Assembly (NCBI RefSeq): GCF_000313135.1 | Contig: NW_004457278.1 | Coordinates: 40,059 to 104,058, forward strand | Length of the DNA stretch: 64,000 nt | Reading direction: 5' to 3' | Origin: Acanthamoeba castellanii str. Neff | Lineage: Eukaryota > Discosea > Longamoebia > Acanthamoebidae | Part shown: piece by piece, positions 47,161 to 57,500 of the stretch | Layout of the letters: the number at the start of each line of letters is the position of its first letter | Position numbering within the stretch: position 1 is the first letter of the stretch | Notes under the pieces: model-generated | What the model was told of the DNA's origin: nothing | The model's database searches: none | What the model saw: only the letters and a program-made list of their open reading frames with translations | Program-made: the position numbers and the translations under genes

Positions 47161-48069
47161 GAAATGCCTGTAAGAATATAGAGATGATTTCAGACAGGAT
47201 AGTTATCACATACATGTACACAATGATTTTGTGCAAGTGGAGAAATGAAAATGATGTAAACATAGTTAAATCATCACATATGCATACATGATGATAAAAT
47301 AGGAATTACAACTACATGTTACACATTGTCATGATAAATAGTATTTCACTTGGTACATCAAAATTTTGATAAAGAAGGTCAAGAATTACAGGAAAAATCA
47401 AAAGGAAGTATGGGACAAACCAGGTATCACCACCTGATGCTTCCATGGCTGAGCAGTTGAGAGATGTGGTGGGGTGAGGGTAGGATAAGAATTGAAGTTA
47501 GTGTCAATGCAAACCAGCCTACCATCTAACCAGCAGCCAATGACATCTCACCCATGAAGACAGTGAAATTTCAGAGTGGGCTGTCACCATTGGTGGCCTT
47601 GAGCCTAACACTTTTTAAGAAATGTCTGCAAAAAAGCTCATTGGTTGAGTGTAGTCCTTTTAAGGCTGAACATGGTGCAATGGTCATTATTCTGTTCCAA
47701 CCTACACACAACAACATGAGTAAGGTTCCACTTCAGAATTACTTCACAAGTGTGGCAGAGGTGGAGAAGAACAAGGCAAAACCAACTGAATCAGTACACA
47801 TACACAATGAAATCTTATTACCATTTATATACACAATTTCATCACATACACATACACAATGAAATATCATTTTAAATATACAATAAAACTAATTTATGCC
47901 ATCCTTTCATTTCACAGTGTTGTCTCATCAGAATAACAGTTGTTTCATTATACTCCATATTTCCATTCTATTCAACAAATTGACTCTTATAATCAATTAT
48001 AACCACCATTTTATATAAGTAATTTATTGTGTATGTGTATGTGATAGAACAACTGATATATTCTCATCA

Positions 48070-49994
48070 ATGAAGATCATTCTTGACTCTCAGCAGACCA
48101 TGCCTGAGACTCCAGAGCAAGAAGCCAAAAAAAATAGCACCACTGGAGCCAGCTCCATCACAGAGATGTCACAAGATTTGCTCAGAGCACCAGAGGTAAG
48201 TGTGTTTGATTTCAAATGAAATGTAGTCCTTTATAAATCTCACCAATCCTGTACTTTCTTCAGGTTGATGTGACAGCCCAAACAACATCTGCCAGAGAGG
48301 AGCAAGTAACCCTGCCAACTGCCATGGTGACTGATGAGGAGCTGTTGAAGCTCCTGAAGGAGGTATGCTTTTCATGCTGTTTGTGAAGCCAATTATGCAC
48401 CACAACTGCAGGACGCCCTGCTCAAGTGTTCTGGTGGTTGGTGACTGCTAGAGGACACAGATTTCTCTCTATGTTAATGGACAAGATGGGTGTTCTGATG
48501 ATGGAGCATCTGCTTGTTCAAGAGCTGCCTCCCTCTCAGTGCATCCTCAAAGATGGGATGCCTGAGTGCTGCATCATTGATGGCAATCATTATGTTCAGA
48601 CTGCATGGTGGCTTTTCCCTGGGAAGTCTTTAAGTGGTCAATGTCATTTTTCTTTTTCCAACGTACTTGGATGATGTCCCTGCTCTGACTAATACCCTTT
48701 CTCCATCCAGAACAAGGTCTTGGAAGATGACATTCACATCCTTGTGTGGAGCTGAAACCACATGCACAACAAGGCTGCAGTTCACAAGGATGAGTGGGAG
48801 GACTTCTTCCAGTACCATGACACCCTATGCACTGACAAGTTCTGGACCACTACTTGAGGTGGGCAAGCCATCAACTGGAAGAAGCTCATCAGCTCAATGG
48901 TACATTTTGGCACATACATGTACATGACAGATAAATTACATACTTCCAAACACTTACTAACTCCACTATTTCATGCAGCCTGAGGTTCAGAAGCTCAACA
49001 AGGCAGAACAGAGGAAGCTACAAGAAAATCTGCACAACTGTACTGGCATTGTGAAGAAGTTCCTCAATGTTGACAGTTGGCCCAAGAGTGCTGCCTACCT
49101 TGAGAATTTGTATGCTGAATCTGAAGAACCCATGCCAATCACTCCCCTCTTGATTTCTGATCCAATTCTGCTTCATGTCCTCAAGCACATCTCAACTGAA
49201 CAGCACAAGCAGATCCAAGCAGGCAACAAGTACAAGATCAGCAAGAACAGTATGCTCCCCACCAGTATTTCTTATAACTATCCCATTGTGCTGACTGTAC
49301 TCTCTTCCAGCCTTCAAGGCGCTCCTCATTGCCTGCCAGAGATGTGTCCAGTTCCTGAGCAAGGTGAGAAAGGTGGCCACATGCCTCACAGATAGGGACT
49401 TCATCCACCTCAAGAACAAGGTGGCTACTGGAGAGTGGGTATGTTCTGTTTTTGCATAGTTCTTTCATTGTGTATGAGTATGTGATGAATTGTAGTCAAT
49501 ATATGCTCCATTATTTTTATCATGTATGCATATGCAATGAATTGCAGTCAATATATGCCAATCTAATTGCTTGCTTTACATTAGGATCATCACATCGCCT
49601 GTGACCAGGGCAAAAGCTTCTTCTGATCCTCAGCAATCCACACATCAACATTGAAGATGTTATCCAAGAGTTGCAAGAGAGGATTCAAAAGGAGAAAGAG
49701 GAGAAGGAGAAAGCTGAAGAAAAGGAGAAACATAAAGTGAAGGCTAAAGGGAAGAGGAAATCCACCAACTTGGCAGAAGAACCTTTCAAACCAGCACAAA
49801 CACACAACAAAAGATCCAACCAGAAGCTCCTCCACAAGTGCATCAAACAGCTCCAGGTCACTCACACAAATCCCAAACTAGTCAACATCATCCTGTGCAA
49901 CATCTCCATTGATGCATCCACTCACCACTGGGATCAGCACAGGCTGAACCAGATGATGGGTTACACCAATCCAAATCAACGTGGTATGACATAA
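48070..49994 (+). CDS. Unknown multi-exon protein in CpG-depleted block
   Basis: Candidate start at ATG 48070 (MKIILDSQQTMPETPEQEAK). Introns have textbook borders: GAG|gtaagt at 48195/48196, then ttcag|GTTGATGTG; AAGGAG|gtatgc, then ctgcag|GACGCC. Later exons read PEVQKLNKAEQRKLQENLHN, FLNVDSWPKSAAYLENLYAE, FKALLIACQRCVQFLSKVRK and a Lys/Glu coiled-coil-like tail (IQELQERIQKEKEEKEKAEE). The intron at about 49440-49584 carries two motif copies. The middle (48420-48960) is not resolved into a frame. No domain was recognised. It may be transposon-associated. Confidence 0.4.
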
Positions 49995-50319
49995 TGCCTT
50001 GCTCTCCAAATCAAGGCTCATGTGTTTGATTACTAACCTGTCTCACCACACAGACTGCTTTGTTGCTGTCCTGACAACCAATGTGCTGGAAATGGCGGCT
50101 CTTCTCAACCTCCTTGCCAACAAGAATAGCCCCTGGCAGCTTCTGCATCTCATCTCAGGGAGCATCCCCAACATCCACTCCAAGAGTGCCAGTGGGGTCC
50201 ATCACATACACATACACAATGACTTATTGCTCTTCATTACCCCTTCCACAGAAGAGAAGGTGGGGCATCTGCACAACAAGTGGCCCACACCACCCCATTG
50301 CCTCTTATGTGTCGTCCAG

Positions 50320-51183
50320 ACGGTCAATAAGGCTGAGAGGGCTTCCATCGTTGCTGTTGCCAGCCGCTCCCTGGAACGCGCCCAGCGTACACTTCAAGCT
50401 TCTTTTATTTTCATGGGGCACCCATTAATGGCACATGATTCGGTGCCCCAACAGAATGGGGGAAGGAGCAGGGCATTGCGAAGGCCTATGGCAGCTACGA
50501 GGAGCTTTTGCGTGATCCCGACATTGACGCCGTCTACATCCCCACACCGACGCACCTGCACGAGTCTCTCACCATCGCCGCTGCCCAGCACAAGAAGCAC
50601 GTCCTGTACGATGACTCCTGCCTCATTATTATCATTTATTTTTCTGTTACTGTGCTTTATTTTCTGGTTGCTAAAGCATCAACAACAGGTGCGAAAAGCC
50701 GCTGGGCTGCGACGTGGCGCAGGTCAAGAGGATGATCGCCGCCTGCACGGTACGCTCCAACGGCCAGGTCCCCTCGGAGCTGGCGACATAGGAGAGTAGT
50801 GAGTGACTCGTCGTGGTGGCTGTGATTGGTGGGCGGGTGGGTGGGTGCTTGATTCTTCAGGAGAACAACGTGCAGCTGATGGACGGTGTGATGTGGACTC
50901 ACCACCGCCGCACGGAGGTCATGAAGTACGCAACACGCCGTGCACGGCTGCTGTGACGCGTGCAGCATTCGCGCGGCCACGTGAGAATTCATATGATTGT
51001 TCTTCACGTGTTTGCCGTGTGTGCCGCGCGTGTGTGTGTGCCGTGCGTGCCGTGCGTGCCGTGCGTGCGCCGTGTGTGCGCGCGCGCGCGTGCGTGCGCG
51101 TGTGTGCCGTGCTTGCGTGTGGTTGTGTATGTGTGTGTGTTGGTGTGTGCCGTGTGTGATTGCGTGCGTGCGTGTGCGTGTGT

Positions 51184-51232
<49 letters not shown>

Positions 51233-52449
51233 TTTTTGTGTGTGCGCGCGCGTGTGTGTGTGCGTGTGTGTGCGTGTGTGTGCGTGCGTGCCGTGTGTGT
51301 CGTGTGTGTGTCGTGTGTGTTGGTGTGTGCCGTGCGTGCTTGCGTGCGTGCGTGCGTGCGTGCGTGTGTGGGGGGGTGTGATCATCTGATGAGCAGGGAG
51401 TGCATCGCCAAGCTGGGTAAGATAAACCGAATGATCACGTGCTTCACCATTGATAACTTGCCCGCTGACAACATCCGCATGAACATCGTATAAGCGCCCG
51501 GCTCTGGCTTCTATATCCCCGCTGGGGACGCACGCGCGCTCATTGGCTCACGGTGTGTTTGCACAGAAACTGGAGCCGTTGGGTGCGCTGGGCGATCTCG
51601 GGTGGTACAGCGTGCGGGCGCTTCAGATGGTCTACGGGGAGACCACCCTCCCCGAGCGGGTCTGGGCGTCGGCCAAGCTCAACGACGTACCCTTTCGCCA
51701 TTCGTTCTCCGCTCTTCGTTCTTTGTTCTCCCGAATACGCGCCTTTCGTTCGTCACGGGTTCGCTTAATCCTGCCGCGCAGAATGGCGTGATCATGGACT
51801 TCACCGGTGTCCTGTTCTATCCGGACGGCAGCACGGCCTCGCTCGACTGCTCCTTCAATGCGTGCGCCTGGCGCCAGTGGGTCGAGGTGCAACGTGATAT
51901 CTGCCCGTGACTCGCTCTGGTCGCCACCACCGCCTGGGCTGGGTCTCCTCACGCGTGTGTGTCGTGTGGTGGAACAGATCAACGGCACCGAGGGCTCGCT
52001 CCGCTGCGATGACTTTATTGTGCCATGGCACGCCTCCCCGCTGGCCTTCCCCGAGAACCCGTCCTACGACGAGCGATCCCACTTCACCGTCACCCCCGCC
52101 AAGCGGCCGTGGGAGAAGACCAACGTCGAAGTCGAGCCCTGTCTCGCAGTAACTACCCCCTCCCCACAGGCCTTGGTGCCTCGGTCGTGAGCGCGCCTGC
52201 TCACCCAGTGTGCGTGTGCGTGTGTGTGCGCGTGCGCGTGCGCGTGTGCGCGGTTGTGCGTGTGTTCCACCTACGCAGGAGGTGGAGCTGGTGAAGACGT
52301 TCAACGCGATCGTGAGCACGGGCGAGCTGCAGCAGCGATGGGTCGACATAACCCTCCACAACCAAATCATCATCGACGCCCTGCGGACAGCAGCCCAGAC
52401 CGAGGAGGTGGTCCACCTCAAGCAGTTCCTCCAGCAGCGAGGCCTCTAG
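50320..52449 (+). CDS. Gfo/Idh/MocA-family NAD(P)-dependent oxidoreductase, 5' exon missing
   Basis: Nine exons: 50320-50386, 50455-50605, 50689-50749, 50861-50925, 51397-51487, 51567-51686, 51782-51886, 51978-52148 and 52279-52449. The first exon seen begins mid-domain (ASIVAVASRSLERAQ). It continues AKAYGSYEELLRDPDIDAVY and IPTPTHLHES, then VLCEKPLGCD with the CEKP lysine motif. Downstream is KLEPLGALGDLGWYSVRAL (the GDLGWY motif of dihydrodiol dehydrogenase-like members), and it ends QFLQQRGL. The N-terminal Rossmann GxGxxG exon should lie just upstream, but the sequence there is the CpG-depleted block. So the gene is truncated by insertion or by a misjoin. The 51000-51380 intron is almost entirely GT/CGTGT microsatellite. 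Confidence 0.85.
51185..51231. repeat. (GT)n microsatellite in oxidoreductase intron
   Basis: About 23 GT units within a longer G/T-rich intron (51000-51390). Confidence 0.9.
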
Positions 52450-52697
52450 TTGGAGGGCATCACTCCAGACAACTCGAGCTCCTATCAAAATCAACGGTGG
52501 GTTGTCTGCATCGCCCTTTTCTCTGCACTTTTCTTGTAATTCGTGCGCACGTGTCAAGGCGCCGTGCCCGCTTCAGGGATGCCGCTCCAGGATCGTTTCG
52601 TTGTTCTCTTCTTCAGCGCGGGTGGAGCCAGCCGTGCCGCTGGCGGCAAAGATCATAACCGGGGCCACCAGGGACTGGGTTCCACCGAGGGGGAAGC

Positions 52698-53548
52698 TCA
52701 GATATCGCTTCCCCCTGGTCCAGCAGAACCGAAGCGGCTGTTGGGTGGATGGAGTATGGTATCATGATAAGTCACCACACACACACACACACACACGAGA
52801 GAGAGAGAGAGAGAGAGAGATCAGATGCATCAATTACCAATCGTTGGCCAACCATTGTCTTGCGGGTCGGCTGGGAAGTGCAGTGCTCAAAGGGGGTACC
52901 TTTTCGCTCCACTCGGCGGCGTACTGGATGTTGATGCGCGGGGTGGCCACGATCTCGCTCTCGGAAGCGTGAACGCCGTCGTCTTCCACCCACAGTCGGT
53001 CGTGCCCGATGAGATCGACGCCGTCGAACTCGTCCCTCGCGATAGCCAGCGATTGGCAGAGCTTGGCTGAGAGTCAAGACGACCGAACCCTCAGTTTGTT
53101 GTTGGTTGTTGAGCGAGGCCGCCCGCGGTTGGGTGAAGAGAGGGGGGGGGGTGAAGGAGCACCTGGGCCAGCACACACAGTGTAGACGTTGCCATTTTTC
53201 AGGCCTCGCGCGTTGCGAGCGTTGGCGTACATCGCCTCCACGCCCTCAAGCGGCTGCAGAGCCTGCACGAGACACGTGAAGAACTCTTCGCGTGAGTGCA
53301 ACAAATTCAAGACAAATAGATAAATAAATAAATAAACATAAATACTGATATATATATATACGGAGCCACCAACGTAGGCCTGGGGAGGGTGAGTAGTGTA
53401 ACGACCCGAATGAGCACCGCCGCCGGCACTCCCGCCGAGTCGCTGGTGATGTTGAAGCAGTCGTTGTGTCCTCGGAAGGACTTGTACACGTAGGCATGGC
53501 CTGGGTGATCATCCCACCCCCATGCAGCTCGGCGTTACACCACAGCTG

Positions 53549-53590
<42 letters not shown>

Positions 53591-53992
53591 ACATTCAAAG
53601 AAAAGAGACCAACACTGAAGAGGTGGGGTGGGCATGCCGGCGTCGAGGAACATGGAGGCGTTCTTGGGCGTGAGCCGGTCCTGGTAAGAGTGGGCGGCCT
53701 TGTCCTCGCCACCCAGGTAGGCCTCCACCTCCACGATACGCCCGCTCAACCGCCGCCCTCCGCCGTCCACCCGCACCAACACCCGCCCCAGCAGCGCCTT
53801 CACCTCCCCCGCCGCCGCGTGGTGTGATATCAGACCAGGCATGCTCTCTTAGGAGGCCAGACCGGCCATTGGTGGTGGTGGTGGCTGGTGGTGGCTGGTG
53901 GTAGGTACCTTGGACAAAGCAACGCAGTCCACCGCGAAGAACTCATGACCTGGGCGCAGGTCGTCGGCACCGTGGCCCACCGAGGCCTCCAT
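52698..53992 (-). CDS. 3-methyladenine DNA glycosylase (AAG/MPG family)
   Basis: Base-excision-repair enzyme that removes alkylated purines. Exon 1 (53992-53909) gives MEASVGHGADDLRPGHEFFA then VDCVALSK, joined at phase 0 to ALLGRVLVRVDGG (exon 2, 5' end 53797). This restores the family's LxxEFF-x(6)-LAxxLLGxxL start; an apparent ATG at 53840-53842 (MPGLISHH) is intron read-through. Later: GRIVEVEAYLGGEDKAAHSY with the catalytic glutamate; HAYVYKSFRGHNDCFNITSD; AVLIRVV; VEAMYANARNARGLKNGNVY; AKLCQSLAIARDEFDGVDL; PRINIQYAAEWSEK. A final exon (52737-52698) gives PLRFCWTRGKRYL. All conserved blocks are present. The family's GMYxxxN element reads HAYVYKS...CFNI. Confidence 0.9.
53548..53591. repeat. 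(CAGC)n tandem repeat in MPG intron
   Basis: About eleven CAGC units; the frame TLAGWLAGWL read there is a repeat shadow. Confidence 0.85.
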
Positions 53993-54533
53993 CACCCACA
54001 AAAGTGTTTGTATTTTTGCATTTCTCTTGATGTTTCTTCTTTCTCTGAAGGTTTTCTGGATTTCTTCGTTATTTCCCGGCCGCTACAACTCCTGTTCGTT
54101 TTGTGTCGACGCAGGGGGAACCGCAGGGGGCGCCCACTTATTTCCTGGTCCTCGCCGTCGTTGTTTTTCTCTCACTCCCTCCACCACCGCGGCCCACGAT
54201 GACCCACCCCTGCACACCCGCCCCCACACGCACCACCACCACCACCCCGCACCGAGGCTAGACGCGCCTCGCGAGATCACCGTCATCCACAGCGACAACA
54301 AACACCTCCACGCGACGCGAGAGTGAGACAGAGAGAACTCTTTTAGCCACAGAACAAGGGCCGCCGGCACGTCATCCTTTCGTCGATCCGTTCTACCCAA
54401 CCAACTCCGGTGTTCTGAGGATTAAAGCGAGAAGACACCTTCCGCGCTACAACGCCGTCGATCAACACTACGGACCCTCCCGCACCACCATCTTTTGGTC
54501 TGGGCATCATCAACTCGATCATCACAACTCGAG
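53993..54533. promoter_or_regulatory. Divergent intergenic region between MPG and the IBTK-like gene
   Basis: T-rich near the MPG side and C-rich (ACC repeats near 54230) toward the IBTK-like gene. No coding sequence is supported. It serves both promoters. Confidence 0.4.
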
Positions 54534-57500
54534 ATGAGCCTGTGGCGCGCGGCCTCCGAGGGCAACGCCAAGCAGCTGAACCACATGCTGCGCAGCGGCA
54601 AGGCGGCCGGCTTCAACATCACCAACACACTGGGCCAGACCCCCCTTCACGTGGCTGTGATCGCCGGCCAGGTCGAATGCGTGTCTGTCCTGCTGGCCGA
54701 TCCCTCACTCGACGTCAACCGCCGCGATGCCGACCTCGGATGGACCCCACTACACTACGCCATCTTCAAGAAGTTCCCTCGCATCGCCGTGATGCTCGCG
54801 GCGCGCGGCGCCGAGATCGACGTGCTCGACCACGAGGGCTTCTCGCCGGTCGACCTCGCCTTCGTCGACACCTACCCCCCTCCACAACGAAGCGATTTTG
54901 ATCTTCATCAACTTAATGGCCAATCCGCGGCTGCCTCTGCCGATAGCGACGAGTGGCTCGAAGATGGCGGTTCGCAGAAGCGTCCGCTCCCCACATCTAA
55001 GCCCGACGAAGTGTTCGGCGAGCTTTTCACATGGTACCTGCCTGCCGCGCCTACGCAATTATAATATTGCATTCGATTCGAAGAGTGTCTCCGCTAATCT
55101 CTCTCTCTCTCTTGCTCTCGGCGGGTTGCTGTCTGCAGGGGTGAGGGGAGCAACTACTGCCTGGGCCACGGCAATCCCAACAGCGTCGCGCAGCCCAAAC
55201 GAGTGACGAGCCTCCAGGAGGATAGCGTCGTCCAGGTGTCCACATCTGACTTTTCCACTGGTGCGCGCACGATCTCCCACTATAATTATTATTAGCCTTT
55301 TATTATTTGGGTTTGGGCGTCGTGTGCCGTGCCGCGCGGTGTGATCCAACGGGAGGTTTGAGAGTGGCTGGCCAGTGTACCCGCACGTCGCCTTTCAGGG
55401 CGGTGTGCGGCTCACAATTATGACTGCCTTAGTATACATCTCCCAGAACAAACGCGTGTGTGTCGCACATGCGTGTCTTCGATATTAAACCATTCGCTCC
55501 TCGCTCACACCATGAGCACGTCTACGAGCGAATGAGTCGGATCTTAGATACATTTTCATTTCCTTTTTTTCTTCTTTTTCTTCTCCCGAGAGCTATCGTC
55601 TGACCGCTCCACACAACTGTATTCATGTTAGGCGTCGTCACCCGGTTGGGCCGGCTGTTCACGTTCGGCGTGGGCACGGGCGGTCGGCTGGGCCACGGCG
55701 ATACTGAGATCCGGCTCGTGCCCAAGCGCGTGGTGGGTCCGCTGCTGGCCAAGCGCATCGTGGGCGTGAGCATGGGCTTCACCCACACGGCCGCAGTGGC
55801 CGACGACGGTTCGGTGTTCACGTGGGGCAGCGGCGCCTTCGGGCAGCTCGGCCACGGCACCACGGACGACTCGCTCGCTCCCCGCAAGGTACCGATCGTT
55901 TGTCCCCCACCCCCGCCCTGCTGCGTAGCCCACCTTCCTATCATGATGATACGATCAACCACTTGATTACTCCATGAAATCAAAAATTTCCACATGAGAT
56001 TCCTGACTCAACCGCATAGCTCGCATTCCACACCGACCTCCACTCCGTCGCGTGCTCACTTTTCTTCTCTTTCCGCTGCTGCTGCTGCTTCTTGTTGTTG
56101 TTAAGATACGCGGCGGCTTTGAGGGACAAAAGCCGATCGCAGTTGCTGCGGGCCGACATCACACGGCCGTGCTGACCTCCAAGGGCGGCGTGTGGACCTT
56201 TGGTTGCGGTGAAAATGGTACGGCCACTCCTACATCTCCTCCGGCTGCTGCTGCGTGTGTAGTCGATCTCTGTTGGCGCGCATAAGAGGATGATATTTGA
56301 CAGCGTCGGGCGGACTGAGCTGGGGCCGTACAACCCCTTTAAAAATAAGCTGAGAACAGTTGTCACTGATTTTTGCGCCTCGTCATCGTTCACCTCTCCT
56401 CGTGTTTTGTTTTGTGAAACCGTCGCTGACGCCTCTCTCCTCTCTCTCTCCTCTCTCTCTCCTCTCTCTTGTCGTCGATCGGTAAATTCATTCTAGGCGA
56501 GCTGGGCTATCTGACGGACGCGCTGGCCAAGAAGGCCTACTGCCACTGCACGCCCCGTCAGGTGGTGATGAGCATCGAGGCGCCAGTGGTCGCCATCGCC
56601 GTGGGCAAGGCCCACACCGCGTGCACCACGCAGGCCGGCGACATCTACCTCCTCGGCTTCGGCTCCCCGCAGGCCCGCAAGCTCTTCCTGCCCACCATCC
56701 TGCCCTCGGCCTTTGCCGGGTACCAGCAGGCCGCCGGTGCCTCTTCGTCGTCGTCGCCGTCGCGAGTGCTGCCGACGCCGGTCTATTCGATCTCGCCCTC
56801 GCAGACGTCGTTCTCCGTGCTCTCTGGCGACTCACTGTCAGCGCCGCCCACGGCGGCCGCCTCGCGCGGTCATCGGCTGCTGACGTCGCTGGTGGCGAGC
56901 GGCAACATGACCCTCGCGGTGTTCAACCGCCGCGACGTGTTCCTGTCTGACCTGTATCACGTCGACGGCCTGCACACGCGCATCCCCAAGCCCATCTACA
57001 TTCCGGCCATTCCGGGCAACAACACCATCGCCTCGGCCGCACTCAACACCAACAAGGAGATCGTCGTCGTCACAGGTAACCAGCCCCCCCCCCACCCTCT
57101 CCAGCACCAGCACCAACCCGAAATCGGCTGTGATGTTATTTCCGTGTTTCACTTGAAGTTCCTAATGAAACAAATTCTTTTTCTGAGCCACCGGCTTTGC
57201 ACCATCACCTTTCGACTCGCACACGTTTATTTATTGAGTTGACTAAACTGGTTTTTTATTTCGTTTTATTATTAACAGATGCGGGCCACCTGTGGACGTG
57301 CGGCGAGAACAAGGAGAAGGCGCGGGAGTGGGTGTGGCGCCGAATCTCTGTGGGCAAGCGCTTCTCCCAGGTCGCCTGCAGCCGCAACCACTACGCCGCC
57401 ATCGCCCACAAAGAGGTACGGCCACATCTCCTCCTCCTCTTTCGCCCCCCCCCCCAATATTCTACTTGCGGGGCGCAGTACTGCTGATGAGACAAATTTT

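Larger units (their letters stand above)
39230..50305. mobile_element. CpG-depleted foreign-like block (insertion or assembly chimera)
   Basis: Base composition changes abruptly. In 45001-46000 I count 3 CpG dinucleotides, while one host line of 60 bp (5101-5160) has 9. The block lacks host CGTGT introns, carries degenerate Tc1/mariner copies, a probable small inverted-repeat element, an N gap, a duplicated segment and unknown genes with gtaagt-type introns. A 20-bp motif recurs about 16 times. The left edge lies just after the SANT gene. The right edge lies inside an intron of the oxidoreductase gene, which has lost its first exon. ORFs at 39200-40300 (for example 39665-39874) are not convincing as genes. 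Confidence 0.7.

Noticed and set aside
50960..51493. Cys/Val-rich ORFs such as CVCVCVCV
   Set aside because: Read-through of a GT microsatellite intron.
52760..52830. CA/GA repeat frame TREREREREI
   Set aside because: Microsatellite translation within the last MPG intron.
53246..53842. MPG start at MPGLISHH (53842)
   Set aside because: The family's EFFAVDCVALSK segment lies in an upstream exon (53909-53992) that joins at phase 0 to ALLGRVLV; the apparent start is intron sequence.
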